DNA of 64,000 nt from Cedecea neteri NBRC 105707 = ATCC 33855 (GCF_001571265.1 NZ_BCTL01000001.1:99966-163965), one strand, 5' to 3'; positions 46,553 to 56,336 are shown, counted from the stretch's first letter. Numbers and translations are program-made. Notes: generated by a model from the sequence alone, not told the origin.

Positions 46553-47248
46553 ATGCGAATTTTAGCCATCGATACCGCAACAGAAGCCTGTTCTGTTGCC
46601 CTGCAAAACGACGCGGCGTCCTACGCCCATTTTGAACTCTGCCCGCGTGAACATACGCAAAGAATTTTACCGCTGGTCAAAGAGATCCTGAACCAGGGCG
46701 GGATTACTTTGTCTGAGGTGAACGCACTTGCCTACGGGCGTGGGCCGGGCAGTTTCACCGGTGTGCGAATTGGTATTGGTATTGCGCAGGGGCTGGCGCT
46801 GGGCGCTGAACTGCCGATGATCGGCGTTTCAACGCTGGCAACTATGGCGCAGGGCGCATGGCGCAGAACGGGCGCTACCCGGGTACTCGCCGCCATAGAT
46901 GCCCGTATGGGTGAAGTCTACTGGGCCGAATATGAGCGCGACGAGCAGGGCGTGTGGCACGGTGAAGAAAGCGAAGCCGTCCTCAAGCCTGAAGACGTTG
47001 CCGGGCGGTTGAAGCATCTCAGCGGCACCTGGGCTACAGTCGGAACAGGCTGGCAGGCCTGGCCTGATATGGCGAAGGATAGCGCGCTTTTGTTGCAGGA
47101 CGGTGAAACTACGCTGCCTGAAGCTGAAGACATGCTTCCTCTGGCACAGCAGGCTTTTAACGCCGGAAAAACCGTCGCCGTAGAAAACGCTGAACCGGTC
47201 TACCTGCGCAATGAAGTGACCTGGAAAAAGCTTCCTGGCAGAGAGTAA
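46553..47248 (+). CDS. tsaB: TsaB (YeaZ), tRNA threonylcarbamoyladenosine factor
   Basis: Essential partner of TsaD, TsaE and TsaC in making t6A37 on ANN-decoding tRNAs. 231 residues (same as E. coli) with an actin/ASKHA fold: [17 protein letters not shown], the [25 protein letters not shown] core and [14 protein letters not shown]. The start at 46553 matches the family; a longer frame from 46520 is not supported. It is followed 42 bp later by yeaY and is probably co-transcribed. Confidence 0.95.
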   Translation: MRILAIDTATEACSVALQNDAASYAHFELCPREHTQRILPLVKEILNQGGITLSEVNALAYGRGPGSFTGVRIGIGIAQGLALGAELPMIGVSTLATMAQGAWRRTGATRVLAAIDARMGEVYWAEYERDEQGVWHGEESEAVLKPEDVAGRLKHLSGTWATVGTGWQAWPDMAKDSALLLQDGETTLPEAEDMLPLAQQAFNAGKTVAVENAEPVYLRNEVTWKKLPGRE

Positions 47249-47290
47249 TACCGACCACGCTTAACGGCGGGAAGGTTAAGGAGATGAGGT

Positions 47291-47881
47291 ATGGCTGTTT
47301 GTAATGTCAAAAAATGCAGCTGGCTGCTGGCCGCCGCTGCGGCGCTGGTACTGAGCGGCTGCGTGAGCGTGCCGGATGCAATTAAAGGAACCTCCGCGAC
47401 CCCGCAGCAGGATCTGACGACGGTGATGAATGCCCCCCAGCTTTATGTCGGGCAGGAAGCGCGTTTTGGTGGGCGCGTGGTGAATGTTGACAACCTGAAG
47501 GGCAAAACTCGCCTGGAGATTGCCACCGTCAGCCTTGATGAAGGTGCCCGACCGGCGCTGAATGAGCCTTCGCAGGGGCGTATTTATGCCGATGTGAACG
47601 GCTTCCTGGACCCGGTTGATTTTCGTAATCAGCTGGTTACGGTCGTCGGGCCCATTACCGGTACAGCAGAAGGCAAGGTTGGCCAGACGCCGTATAAATT
47701 CATGACTATGCAGGCGACGGGTTACAAGCGTTGGAATGTCGTTCAGCAGGTCGTCATGCCGCCACAGCCGATCGACCCGTGGTTCTGGGGCGGGCCTTAC
47801 CCGTACCGCCACCATTACGATATGTGGGGCGGCTGGTACAATCCGGGGCCTGCACAGGTGCAAACCGTCGTAACCGAATAA
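47291..47881 (+). CDS. yeaY: YeaY, Slp-family outer-membrane lipoprotein
   Basis: 196-residue lipoprotein of the Slp family. The signal peptide ends in the lipobox LSGC, with lipidated Cys24; the residues after it (V, S) favour outer-membrane sorting. The mature part contains [18 protein letters not shown] and [11 protein letters not shown], which are conserved in Slp/YeaY. The C-terminus is rich in Pro, Trp, Tyr and Gly. Function unknown; in E. coli it is sigma-E dependent. AGGAGATGAGGT precedes the ATG. Confidence 0.92.
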   Translation: MAVCNVKKCSWLLAAAAALVLSGCVSVPDAIKGTSATPQQDLTTVMNAPQLYVGQEARFGGRVVNVDNLKGKTRLEIATVSLDEGARPALNEPSQGRIYADVNGFLDPVDFRNQLVTVVGPITGTAEGKVGQTPYKFMTMQATGYKRWNVVQQVVMPPQPIDPWFWGGPYPYRHHYDMWGGWYNPGPAQVQTVVTE

Positions 47882-47995
47882 TCTGTTGTTTTTAATATAT
47901 TTTCAAACAGCGGCCTGGCCGCTGTTTGTTTTTATCCAGGACGGATGAAAAAATTTAGTGATGTGCTTCGCAACCTTTGATCAGGCTAATTAATA

Positions 47996-48012
47996 AACTG
48001 GTACGCTGAGTT
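47996..48012 (+). promoter_or_regulatory. FadR operator of fadD
   Basis: AACTGGTACGCTGAGTT matches the FadR consensus AACTGGTCNGACNTGTT at its full left half and the right-end GTT. It lies 71-87 bp before the fadD TTG, where fadD of E. coli also carries FadR sites. The regulator gene itself is at 58857. Confidence 0.7.
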
Positions 48013-48082
48013 AATATTATGTTAACGAAATGTATTACCTGGGGTTGTGATGACGACAAATAATAATTTCAGAGGTGGATCC

Positions 48083-49768
48083 TTGAATAAGGTTTGGCTT
48101 AACCGCTACCCGGCCGACGTTGCGGCTGAAATAAATCCCGACCGCTATCAATCCCTGGTTGATATGTTTGAGCAGGCAGTCACTCGTTATGCCGACAAAC
48201 CTGCGTTTATCAACATGGGGGAGGTGATGACCTTCCGCAAGCTGGAAGAGCGTAGTCGGGCATTTGCCGCGTATCTTCAGCAGGGGCTGGGCCTGAAAAA
48301 GGGCGACCGTGTGGCGCTGATGATGCCAAACCTGCTGCAATACCCGGTGGCGCTCTTTGGCATACTGCGTGCCGGGATGGTGGTGGTTAACGTTAACCCG
48401 CTTTATACCCCGCGCGAGCTGGAGCATCAGCTGAACGACAGCGGAGCCAGCGCGATTGTTATTGTGTCAAACTTTGCCCATACGCTGGAAAAAGTGGTTG
48501 ATAAAACCCAGGTGAAACACGTTATCCTGACCCGCCTGGGAGACCAGATCTCCGGCCCGAAAGGCACGCTGGTTAACTTTGTCGTCAAATACATCAAGCG
48601 GCTGGTGCCTAAATACCACTTACCGAACGCTATCTCCTTCCGTCGCGCGTTACAAAGCGGCTACCGCATGCAGTACATCAAGCCTGAAATTCTCAATGAA
48701 GACTTAGCTTTCCTGCAATATACCGGCGGTACAACCGGTGTAGCCAAAGGCGCGATGCTGACGCACCGCAACATGCTGGCCAACCTTGAGCAGGTAAGGG
48801 CGGCCTATAGCCCGCTGCTGCATGAAGGGAAAGAGCTGGTGGTGACCCCGCTGCCGCTTTATCACATTTTTGCCCTGACCATTAACTGTCTGTTATTTAT
48901 CGATATGGGTGGGCAGAACCTGCTAATTACCAACCCGCGCGACATTCCAGGCCTGGTAAAAGAACTGGCGAAATATCCTTTCACCGCCATGACCGCCGTG
49001 AACACGCTGTTTAACGCCTTATTAAATAACAAAGAGTTCCAGCAGTTAGACTTCTCAAGCCTGCACCTTTCCGCGGGCGGCGGTATGCCGGTTCAGCACG
49101 CCGTTGCCGAACGCTGGGAAAAGTTAACCGGGCGCTTCCTGCTTGAAGGTTACGGCCTGACGGAATGCGCGCCGCTGGTTAGCGCCAACCCGCATGACAT
49201 GGATTACCATAGCGGCTCTATTGGCCTGCCGGTGCCGTCTACCGATGTGAAGCTGATAGATGATGAAGGCAATGAAGTTCCTCCGGGTCAGCCTGGCGAA
49301 CTGTGTGTTAAAGGCCCGCAGGTGATGCTGGGCTACTGGCAGCGTCCGAAAGAGACCGATGAAATTCTGAAAGACGGCTGGCTGCGCACCGGGGACATTG
49401 CGGTGATGAACGAAGAAGGCTTCATGAACATCGTTGACCGCAAAAAAGACATGATCCTCGTTTCAGGCTTCAACGTTTATCCCAATGAAATTGAAGACGT
49501 GGTGATGCAGCACGAAGGCGTGCTGGAGGTTGCGGCGGTGGGTGTGCCTGCCGGCGTAAGCGGTGAGCACGTCAAAATCTTCGTGGTGAAAAAAGATCCT
49601 GCGCTAACGGAAGAGGCGCTTATCGCTTTCTGCCGCCGTCAGTTAACCGGCTATAAAGTGCCGAAGCTGATAGAATTCCGCACGGAATTGCCAAAATCCA
49701 ACGTCGGGAAAATTTTACGACGAGAACTGCGTGACGAAGCGGGCAAGACAGGCAACAATAACGCCTGA
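48083..49768 (+). CDS. fadD: Long-chain fatty acyl-CoA synthetase
   Basis: Membrane-associated AMP-forming ligase that activates imported fatty acids and couples them to CoA for beta-oxidation. The 561 residues from TTG at 48083 equal E. coli FadD; AGAGGTGG lies just upstream. ATG at 48050 and GTG at 48047 would add a dozen non-conserved residues. The P-loop is [12 protein letters not shown], and the FACS signature region is [16 protein letters not shown] with [16 protein letters not shown]. Controlled by FadR, with a site in its promoter. A UUCG-loop terminator separates it from rnd. Confidence 0.96.
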   Translation: MNKVWLNRYPADVAAEINPDRYQSLVDMFEQAVTRYADKPAFINMGEVMTFRKLEERSRAFAAYLQQGLGLKKGDRVALMMPNLLQYPVALFGILRAGMVVVNVNPLYTPRELEHQLNDSGASAIVIVSNFAHTLEKVVDKTQVKHVILTRLGDQISGPKGTLVNFVVKYIKRLVPKYHLPNAISFRRALQSGYRMQYIKPEILNEDLAFLQYTGGTTGVAKGAMLTHRNMLANLEQVRAAYSPLLHEGKELVVTPLPLYHIFALTINCLLFIDMGGQNLLITNPRDIPGLVKELAKYPFTAMTAVNTLFNALLNNKEFQQLDFSSLHLSAGGGMPVQHAVAERWEKLTGRFLLEGYGLTECAPLVSANPHDMDYHSGSIGLPVPSTDVKLIDDEGNEVPPGQPGELCVKGPQVMLGYWQRPKETDEILKDGWLRTGDIAVMNEEGFMNIVDRKKDMILVSGFNVYPNEIEDVVMQHEGVLEVAAVGVPAGVSGEHVKIFVVKKDPALTEEALIAFCRRQLTGYKVPKLIEFRTELPKSNVGKILRRELRDEAGKTGNNNA

Positions 49769-49788
49769 GCTCCAAGTCACTCGTCCTG

Positions 49789-49812
49789 ATGCCGGTTCGC
49801 CGGCATTTTTTA
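49789..49812 (+). terminator. Terminator between fadD and rnd
   Basis: ATGCCGG-TTCG-CCGGCAT (49789-49806) followed by TTTTTT. In E. coli the U-run at this site is also reported to be needed for rnd translation, so this element may have two roles. Confidence 0.9.
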
Positions 49813-49837
49813 TGGGCGCAACCTAAGAGAACTGAAT

Positions 49838-50959
49838 TTGACTTACCAGATGATTACTACCGATGAAGGGCTGGCCGCCGTTTGCCAGGCCGCACGTCAG
49901 TTCCCCGCGCTGGCGCTGGACACAGAATTTGTTCGTACCCGTACCTACTATCCACAGCTGGGGCTGATCCAGCTTTATGATGGCCAGCAGGTTTCGCTGA
50001 TCGATCCTTTAACCATCAGCGACTGGTCGCCGTTCAAAGCCTTGCTGCAGGATCCTGATACCATCAAATATCTGCACGCCGGCAGCGAAGATCTCGAAGT
50101 CTTCCTGAATGCCTTTGGCATGCTGCCAGATCCGTTTATCGATACGCAGATTCTGGCCTCATTTACCGGCCGCCCTCTGTCTTGCGGCTTTGCCACCATC
50201 GTCGAGTCCTATACCGGTATCGCGCTCGATAAAAGCGAATCCCGCACCGACTGGCTGGCACGCCCGTTGACGGAGCGTCAGTGCGAATACGCAGCGGCAG
50301 ACGTGCTCTATCTGCTGCCTATCGCAGAGAAGCTGATGGCTGAAACCGAAGCGGCGGGTTGGCTGACTGCGGCCCTTGGTGAGTGCCATTTAATGTGCTC
50401 CCGCCGCCGCGAACAGCTTGACCCGGAAGAGGCCTGGCGCGAAATAGGTAACGCCTGGCAGCTGCGTACCCGCCAACTCGCCTGCCTTAAGAAGCTGGCG
50501 GCCTGGCGCTTACGCAAAGCCCGCGAGCGCGATATGGCGGTGAATTTTGTCGTCCGTGAAGAAAACCTGTGGCAGGTGGCGAGATACATGCCTGGCTCGC
50601 TGGGGGAGCTGGACTCGCTGGGCCTGAGCGGCAGCGAAATTCGCTTCCACGGTAAAACGCTTATCGCCCTGGTGGCCGAGGCGCAGGCGCTGCCGGAGAG
50701 CGAGCTGCCTCAGCCGCTGCAAAATCTGGTGGATATGCCGGGGTACCGCAAAGTGTTTAAAGCTATTAAAGCGCTGGTACAGGAAGTGAGCGAGGCTAAA
50801 GGACTGAGCGCCGAATTGCTTGCCTCCCGCCGCCAAATCAATCAGCTGCTAAACTGGCACTGGAAATTGAAACCGCAAAGCGTGGCGCCGGAATTAATTA
50901 GCGGCTGGCGGGCAGAATTAATGGCTGAAGCGTTAACGAAATTGTTGGCTGAATACTGA
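49838..50959 (+). CDS. rnd: Ribonuclease D
   Basis: 3'-5' exoribonuclease for tRNA 3'-end maturation (373 residues; E. coli 375). DEDDy residues are D28 and E30 (ALDTEFV), D85 (GSEDLEV), and Y151 with D155 (EYAAADVLYL). Two HRDC domains follow (about 210-290 and 290-370). The start is TTG at 49838, as in E. coli, with a weak ribosome site (AAGAGA) but a nearby U-tract. Immediately downstream is the min locus, in the opposite orientation. Confidence 0.96.
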   Translation: MTYQMITTDEGLAAVCQAARQFPALALDTEFVRTRTYYPQLGLIQLYDGQQVSLIDPLTISDWSPFKALLQDPDTIKYLHAGSEDLEVFLNAFGMLPDPFIDTQILASFTGRPLSCGFATIVESYTGIALDKSESRTDWLARPLTERQCEYAAADVLYLLPIAEKLMAETEAAGWLTAALGECHLMCSRRREQLDPEEAWREIGNAWQLRTRQLACLKKLAAWRLRKARERDMAVNFVVREENLWQVARYMPGSLGELDSLGLSGSEIRFHGKTLIALVAEAQALPESELPQPLQNLVDMPGYRKVFKAIKALVQEVSEAKGLSAELLASRRQINQLLNWHWKLKPQSVAPELISGWRAELMAEALTKLLAEY

Positions 50960-51066
50960 TTGTTTATATGATCTGGGAATAATTACAGTGTTGTTCTCAG
51001 GTTGAAATATATTGGCAGGCTGCAACGAGAAAGATCTTAATAAACGTTAAGTGACCGCGTAAAAAT

Positions 51067-51097
51067 AAAGCCCCTGACAAATGCAGGGGGCTTTTTA
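51067..51097. terminator. Terminator between rnd and minE
   Basis: AGCCCC/GGGGCT stem (about 51069-51092), A-rich left and TTTTTA right, between convergent rnd and minE. It ends 2 bp before the minE stop and can serve both directions. Confidence 0.85.
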
Positions 51098-51098
51098 T

Positions 51099-51374
51099 TC
51101 ATGCAGACTTACTGGCTTCTTCCGCTTCTGGGAGCGTGACGTTCAGCTCCAGAATTGAAATATCTCCATCCCGCTGCTCAAGCTGAACGCTGACCATTTC
51201 CGGGTCGATTTGCACGTACTTGCAAATCACATCGAGAATGTCCTTACGAAGCTGCGGCAGGTAATGGGGTTCCGCATCGCTACGGCGACGCTCAGCCACG
51301 ATAATCTGTAAACGCTCTTTCGCGATGTTGGCGGTGTTCTTTTTTCGTGACAGAAAAAAGTCGAGTAATGCCAT
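51099..51374 (-). CDS. minE: Cell division topological factor MinE
   Basis: 91-residue activator of MinD ATPase that drives the pole-to-pole Min oscillation. The N-terminal membrane/MinD-binding segment is [35 protein letters not shown], with the topological-specificity domain after it ([23 protein letters not shown]). The C-terminus is three residues longer than in E. coli (EEASKSA). Third gene of minCDE, 3 bp from minD. Confidence 0.96.
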   Translation of the reverse strand: MALLDFFLSRKKNTANIAKERLQIIVAERRRSDAEPHYLPQLRKDILDVICKYVQIDPEMVSVQLEQRDGDISILELNVTLPEAEEASKSA

Positions 51375-51377
51375 AAC

Positions 51378-52190
51378 TTATCCTCCGAACAGGCGTTTCA
51401 GGAAACCCTTCTTCTCTTCTTCAATGAAGCGGAAAGGGCGTTCTTCGCCGAGCAGGCGTTCCACGGTATCGGCGTAGGCTTTGCCCGCATCCGATTCACC
51501 GTCAAGAATCACCGGCTCGCCCTGGTTAGACGCACGCAGCACTGACTGGTCTTCCGGGATAACGCCAACCAGCGGAATGCGCAGAATTTCGAGCACGTCT
51601 TCCATGCTCAGCATATCGCCTTTATTGACGCGACCTGGGTTGTAGCGGGTCAGCAATAAATGCTCTTTAATGGGCTCTTCACCGTTTTCAGCGCGGCGGG
51701 ATTTTGACGACAGAATGCCGAGAATACGGTCTGAGTCACGCACCGAAGAGACTTCCGGGTTGGTGGTAATTACCGCTTCATCCGCGAAGTAGAGCGCCAT
51801 CAGCGCGCCGGTTTCGATACCTGCCGGGGAATCACAAACGATAAATTCGAAGTCCATGTTTTTCAGGTCTTCCAGCACTTTGGCCACGCCTTCGCGGGTC
51901 AAAGCGTCTTTATCGCGGGTTTGTGAAGCAGGCAGAATATAGAGCTGTTCAGTGCGTTTATCGCGAATAAGCGCCTGATTCAGCGTGGCATCGCCCTGAA
52001 TAACGTTAACGAAATCGTACACAACGCGACGTTCGCAGCCCATGATCAGGTCAAGGTTACGCAGGCCGATGTCGAAATCAATAACGACGGTTTTTCTTCC
52101 CTTTTGGGCCAGACCCGTGGCGATGGCCGCGCTGGACGTGGTCTTACCGACGCCCCCTTTACCCGATGTAACAACAATAATGCGTGCCAT
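51378..52190 (-). CDS. minD: Septum-site ATPase MinD
   Basis: 270-residue ATPase that recruits MinC to the membrane at cell poles. The deviant Walker A is KGGVGKTT (11-18). The switch II region DSPAGIETGALMAL is intact, and the C-terminal amphipathic membrane-targeting helix (EEKKGFLKRLFGG) is present. It lies between minC (24 bp) and minE (3 bp). Confidence 0.97.
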   Translation of the reverse strand: MARIIVVTSGKGGVGKTTSSAAIATGLAQKGRKTVVIDFDIGLRNLDLIMGCERRVVYDFVNVIQGDATLNQALIRDKRTEQLYILPASQTRDKDALTREGVAKVLEDLKNMDFEFIVCDSPAGIETGALMALYFADEAVITTNPEVSSVRDSDRILGILSSKSRRAENGEEPIKEHLLLTRYNPGRVNKGDMLSMEDVLEILRIPLVGVIPEDQSVLRASNQGEPVILDGESDAGKAYADTVERLLGEERPFRFIEEEKKGFLKRLFGG

Positions 52191-52214
52191 AAAGGATTTC
52201 CTTGTTAAAAGGGC

Positions 52215-52925
52215 TTAATTCAAAGATTGAACGGAGAGCGCACCACTCGCCAGATTGAGGCGAGCCGCTTTTCCATAATAATCGGCTGGGATCTGCTCAC
52301 TCAGCCAGTACTCGCCCGCAATAGAGACAAGCTCTGCTACCAGGTTAGTACAAAATATTTGTGCATCTCGATCGCCGCTTGCACCAGCCAGCGCACGGCC
52401 ACGCATCATGCCGTAAATATGAATATTACCATCTGCTATCAGTTCTGCACCGGCGCTGACGTGATTGGTCACAATCAAGTCACAGTTTGGCGCATAAATG
52501 CGCTGCCCGGAACGGACCGGCGCATCAATTAAACGCGTTTTTGTGATCGGTGTAACATCCGGCGCAGTGACCACTACGGGCTCTGCAGGCGCGGCTTTTG
52601 GCGTTCTTGCGGCCTTTTCTTTCCCTTCGGTCAGCAAGGGCAGGCCAGCGCGCTCAATCTCAGCCTTTAAGGCTTCATCTTTACAGCCGCTGATACCCAC
52701 CACGCGCAGGCCGGTTGCGGTGACGGCCTGTTGTACTTTCTTCCAGTTGACGGAACCATCGAGACTGGCGACGTTAACGACCACCGGGGCATTCTTTAAG
52801 AATGCGGGAGCCTGGGCGATTTTATCTTCCAGAGCCTGGCGAATAACCTCAGGTTGTGCATCATGCAAATGAACCACAGATAAGGTAAAACTGCTGCCCT
52901 TTAACTCGATTGGCGTGTTTGACAT
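52215..52925 (-). CDS. minC: Septum-site inhibitor MinC
   Basis: 236-residue inhibitor of FtsZ polymerisation. The N-terminal domain (about 1-105, [20 protein letters not shown]) acts on FtsZ. A short Ala/Pro linker with [12 protein letters not shown] follows, and the C-terminal beta-helix (about 125-236) includes [17 protein letters not shown] and [23 protein letters not shown]. The start at 52925 (MSNTPIEL) is by homology; 52958 would add 11 residues. First gene of minCDE, divergent from ycgL. Confidence 0.96.
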   Translation of the reverse strand: MSNTPIELKGSSFTLSVVHLHDAQPEVIRQALEDKIAQAPAFLKNAPVVVNVASLDGSVNWKKVQQAVTATGLRVVGISGCKDEALKAEIERAGLPLLTEGKEKAARTPKAAPAEPVVVTAPDVTPITKTRLIDAPVRSGQRIYAPNCDLIVTNHVSAGAELIADGNIHIYGMMRGRALAGASGDRDAQIFCTNLVAELVSIAGEYWLSEQIPADYYGKAARLNLASGALSVQSLN

Positions 52926-53051
52926 CCTGGCCTTACTCAATTCAGTTTCAATCCCCACTATTGTGGGACGATATTCCGAAGTACACCAGGCATGTTATAG
53001 TCCAGCTTATATTCAGGCAAGCCACTCGCTGGCGAAAATAGAGTAAAAAAA

Positions 53052-53327
53052 ATGTTTTGTGTGATCTACAGAAGTACTAAACGTGACCAGACATATCTTT
53101 ATGTCGAAAAAAAAGACGATTTCTCCCGAGTGCCGGAAGAACTGATGAAAGGCTTCGGCAAACCCGTACTGTCTATGCTGTTACCGCTGGACGGCAGTAA
53201 AAAACTGGTGAATGCCGATTTGGATAAAGTGAAACACGCGCTGGAAACTGAGGGTTATTATTTACAGATCCCACCTCCGGTTGAAAGTTTGCTGACAATG
53301 CACCTGGAAAAGAGTCCTAAAAAATAA
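53052..53327 (+). CDS. ycgL: YcgL-domain protein
   Basis: 91-residue cytosolic protein of the YcgL family ([36 protein letters not shown]), function unknown. The family proteins form a small alpha/beta fold. It lies divergent from minC, as in other enterobacteria. The C-terminus is shorter than the E. coli protein (91 against 97 residues). Confidence 0.93.
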   Translation: MFCVIYRSTKRDQTYLYVEKKDDFSRVPEELMKGFGKPVLSMLLPLDGSKKLVNADLDKVKHALETEGYYLQIPPPVESLLTMHLEKSPKK

Positions 53328-53402
53328 CTTTCGGACTGAAGGTAAATCTTTTCCAGGCGCTCAGCCTGAAAATGTGTGAAACACATTATTGCGGAAAAGA
53401 CG

Positions 53403-54464
53403 ATGAAAAATGCAGCTTTGCGTTCTACCTTCAGCGCCTTAATACTCGCCAGCGGGGCCGGTTATCTCTCCCACGCTGAGGCGGCTCCTCCAGCCGCCTC
53501 AGTCCCTCAAAGCAGCACACCTCAAACGACAACGCTCGCTGAACAAGGGCGAAATCCCGCTGAATTCCCCGCTTATGTCGAAAAATTAAAACAACAAGCC
53601 AGGGCGCAAGGCATCAGCAATGCGACGCTGGTAAAAGCCTTTGCCAATATTCAATTTGTTGATCGGGTCATTCAATCCGATCGCAATCAGCTAGAAAAGA
53701 AAATAACGCTGGATGACTATTTAAACCGCGTTCTTACCCCCGCGAAAATAAAACAGGCGCGCAGTCTGGCCACACGGCATCGGACAGAGCTGGAAAAGGT
53801 CAGCGAAAAAAGTGGCGTTCAGAGTCGCTACATTGTCGCCCTGTGGGCAATGGAAAGTAACTTCGGCAAACTGCAGGGCAAAGAAGACGTCATTTCTGCT
53901 TTGGCAACGCTGGCCTTTGAAGGCCGCCGTGAAGCCTTTTTCACCCACGAGCTTATGGCGGCGCTGAAAATCATCCAGCGGGGTAATGCCAGCGCGGCGC
54001 AGATGAAAGGTTCGTGGGCCGGGGCGATGGGGCAAAACCAGTTTATGCCGAGTTCACTGCTGCGTTACGGCAAAGACGGCGACGGGGACGGCAAAATTGA
54101 TATCTGGAATAACACCCGCGACGTTTTTGCTTCCACGGCAAACTACCTGGCGGTAGAGGGCTGGCAGCGGGGTGGGGCGTGGGGCTACGAGGTGAAGCTG
54201 CCCGCAGGCTTTAATGCTGCATTGCTGGGCACCAGTCCGGGGCAGGGCAAGTCCGTGACTCAGTGGAAAAAACTAGGGATAACTTTGCCGGGAGGAGCCC
54301 ATCTCCCTGTCTCCTCAAAAACGGCCTGGCTGGTGAAGCCAGACGATGGTTTGGAGCGTTCGTTCCTCGTCTACAACAACTTCCGCACCCTAATGCACTG
54401 GAACCGCTCTTACTACTTTGCCATTAGCATCGGCAAAATGGCGGATGCCATCGGAGATAAATAA
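53403..54464 (+). CDS. Lytic murein transglycosylase (MltB-like, SLT_2 domain)
   Basis: Periplasmic peptidoglycan lytic transglycosylase of 353 residues related to MltB. A signal peptide (about 1-27, ...SHAEA) has no lipobox, so this is a soluble form rather than the lipoprotein MltB. The catalytic Glu151 is in ALWAMESNFGKLQG. The downstream SWAGAMGQNQFMPSSLLRYGKDGDGDGKIDIWN contains the EF-hand-like calcium loop typical of MltB. The start at 53403 places the signal peptide correctly. It lies between ycgL and ycgM, where E. coli K-12 has nothing. Confidence 0.88.
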   Translation: MKNAALRSTFSALILASGAGYLSHAEAAPPAASVPQSSTPQTTTLAEQGRNPAEFPAYVEKLKQQARAQGISNATLVKAFANIQFVDRVIQSDRNQLEKKITLDDYLNRVLTPAKIKQARSLATRHRTELEKVSEKSGVQSRYIVALWAMESNFGKLQGKEDVISALATLAFEGRREAFFTHELMAALKIIQRGNASAAQMKGSWAGAMGQNQFMPSSLLRYGKDGDGDGKIDIWNNTRDVFASTANYLAVEGWQRGGAWGYEVKLPAGFNAALLGTSPGQGKSVTQWKKLGITLPGGAHLPVSSKTAWLVKPDDGLERSFLVYNNFRTLMHWNRSYYFAISIGKMADAIGDK

Positions 54465-54554
54465 GGCACGCTTAGAAACATTTCCCCGGTATTCAGCAGG
54501 CATTTTTTTATCTAGTATCAAAGGCAGTTAACACAAACGACACAGAGGAAAGGC

Positions 54555-55214
54555 ATGTATCAACATCATAACTGGCAGGGTGCGCTGCTGGATTTTCCGG
54601 TAAACAAGGTAGTCTGTGTTGGCAGCAACTATGCCAAACATATTAAAGAGATGGGCAGTGCAACGCCGGACGAACCGGTGGTGTTTATCAAGCCTGAAAG
54701 CGCGCTGTGTGATATTCGCCAGCCGCTGGCATTGCCGCAGGAATTTGGTTCCGTGCACCATGAAGTGGAGCTGGCTATCCTGATTGGCGCCACCCTTAAG
54801 CAGGCAAGCGAAGAGCACGTGCAGAAAGCCATTGCCGGCTATGGTGTTGCGTTGGACCTCACGCTGCGCGATCTGCAGGCCAAACTGAAAAAAGCTGGCC
54901 AGCCTTGGGAAAAAGCGAAGGGATTTGATAACTCCTGCCCAATTTCCGGGTTTATTCCTGCGGCGCAGTTTCCTCACGATCCGCAAAATACCCCGCTTGA
55001 GCTGAAGATCAACGATGAAGTTCGCCAGCAGGGCAATACCGAAGACATGATCCACAAGATCGTGCCGCTCATTGCCTATATGAGTAAGTTCTTCACCCTG
55101 CGCGCGGGCGATGTGATCCTGACCGGTACGCCGGAAGGCGTCGGCCCTCTGCTCAGCGGCGATGAGCTGGAAGTGAGCTTTGCAGGCCACAGCCTGACGA
55201 CGCGCGTTTTATAA
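54555..55214 (+). CDS. ycgM: YcgM, fumarylacetoacetate hydrolase-family protein
   Basis: 219-residue enzyme of the FAH family (same length as E. coli YcgM), likely an acylpyruvase or oxaloacetate decarboxylase-type enzyme. The metal site is built from FIKPESAL, EVELAILIG and LDLTLRDLQ with its acidic residues. The substrate region SCPISGFIPA and the TGTPEGVGPL loop are intact. The exact substrate is not settled by the sequence. It precedes ycgN. Confidence 0.92.
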   Translation: MYQHHNWQGALLDFPVNKVVCVGSNYAKHIKEMGSATPDEPVVFIKPESALCDIRQPLALPQEFGSVHHEVELAILIGATLKQASEEHVQKAIAGYGVALDLTLRDLQAKLKKAGQPWEKAKGFDNSCPISGFIPAAQFPHDPQNTPLELKINDEVRQQGNTEDMIHKIVPLIAYMSKFFTLRAGDVILTGTPEGVGPLLSGDELEVSFAGHSLTTRVL

Positions 55215-55303
55215 AAAATTTGCCGCTTCAGGGCGGCAAAACTTGCATCCGGGTGTCAGACTGTTTATAAGGTGCAGCTTAATTTTTAAATGCAGGAACC
55301 GCT

Positions 55304-55750
55304 ATGACACCCACTCCTTTTTGGCAAACTAAAACTCTCGACGAAATGAGCGACGCCGAGTGGGAATCCCTGTGCGACGGCTGCGGCCAGTGTTGCCTGC
55401 ATAAGCTGATGGACGAAGATACCGACGAGATTTACTTCACCAACGTCGCGTGCAAGCAGCTCAATATCAAAACCTGTCAGTGCAAGAACTACGCCCGCCG
55501 TTTCGAATACGAGCCGGACTGCATTAAACTGACCCGCGACAATCTGCCGACCTTTGAATGGCTACCGCATACCTGCGCTTATCGTCTGCTGGCCGAAGGC
55601 AAACCGTTGCCGGAATGGCATCCGCTGATTACCGGCTCAAAAGCCGCCATGCACGGCGAGCGCATTTCAGTGCGCCATATCGCGGTGAAAGAGTCTGAAG
55701 TTCGCGACTGGCAGGACCATATCCTCAACAAGCCCGAGTGGGCGGACTAA
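55304..55750 (+). CDS. ycgN: YcgN, cysteine-rich UPF0260 protein
   Basis: 148-residue protein of the UPF0260/YkgJ-like family. The cysteine cluster CDGCGQCC (about 25-32), followed by CKQLN, CQCKNY and further cysteines (DCIKL, TCAYRL), suggests a metal or iron-sulfur site. Function unknown. It lies downstream of ycgM, 89 bp away, as in E. coli. Confidence 0.92.
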   Translation: MTPTPFWQTKTLDEMSDAEWESLCDGCGQCCLHKLMDEDTDEIYFTNVACKQLNIKTCQCKNYARRFEYEPDCIKLTRDNLPTFEWLPHTCAYRLLAEGKPLPEWHPLITGSKAAMHGERISVRHIAVKESEVRDWQDHILNKPEWAD

Positions 55751-55817
55751 CGCGTTCACTGTACGCAGCTTTGGTCATTGTTGAGCGCGAAAATAAATCC
55801 TTCTTATAACTGATTTT

Positions 55818-56072
55818 GTGATAGGATGGATTTTCAATAACCAAAATAAGAGAGTTTTTATCCTGAATTTAACATTCCAGTGTCCGTCATGCGGCGGATC
55901 GCAGTATCGCACTTCCCTCTACGATGTCCGAGAATCAAATCCCCATGGCGCAGTCTGTATTTTTTGCAAATCCGCAATGCAGGTTTCCGCTCATCGTCCG
56001 TTAAATGCGACCTTCTCCGGTTTCAGCCCGTTGGCGCAACCGCCTTTGGCTTCTTCTCAGCCACGCTGCTAA
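55818..56072 (+). CDS. Small zinc-ribbon protein
   Basis: Reading frame of 84 residues from GTG at 55818, encoding a CPSC...CIFC zinc ribbon (NLTFQCPSCGGSQYRTSLYDV, then GAVCIFCKSAM) and a Pro/Ser-rich tail. No ribosome site precedes the GTG. A better Shine-Dalgarno-like AAGAGAG precedes CTG at 55863, which would start LNLTFQCPSC directly before the ribbon (69 residues). I do not recognise the protein beyond the ribbon. It lies between ycgN and a lipoprotein gene. Confidence 0.6.
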   Translation: MIGWIFNNQNKRVFILNLTFQCPSCGGSQYRTSLYDVRESNPHGAVCIFCKSAMQVSAHRPLNATFSGFSPLAQPPLASSQPRC

Positions 56073-56096
56073 TATTCCTTCTTTAAAGGAGGAAAA

Positions 56097-56336
56097 ATGA
56101 AAAAGTTAACAACTATCATGGGCATATTGCTGCTCAGTGGCTGTGCAACCGCGGAGCGTGAGGCGCCGAAGCCCCCGCACAGTGTGGGCATGGCGAACCC
56201 GGCTTCGGTTTACTGTCAGGCTAAAGGTGGGAAATCGGTCGTGGTGAAAACGCCGCAGGGCGAAAGAAGCGACTGTTTGCTGCCTGGGGGAGAACGAATC
56301 GATGAATGGGCGCTATACCGTCGCGATCATTCCTGA
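56097..56336 (+). CDS. DUF333 small lipoprotein (YoaF-like)
   Basis: 79-residue lipoprotein: signal peptide with lipobox LLSGC and lipidated Cys16, then the DUF333 domain MANPASVYCQAKGGK...LPGGERIDEWALYRRDH. It is similar to E. coli YoaF, located elsewhere in K-12. An AAGGAGGAAAA site gives it a strong ribosome binding site. The domain has two cysteines (VYC, SDC). Function unknown. It ends just before a hairpin shared with dsbB. Confidence 0.85.
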   Translation: MKKLTTIMGILLLSGCATAEREAPKPPHSVGMANPASVYCQAKGGKSVVVKTPQGERSDCLLPGGERIDEWALYRRDHS

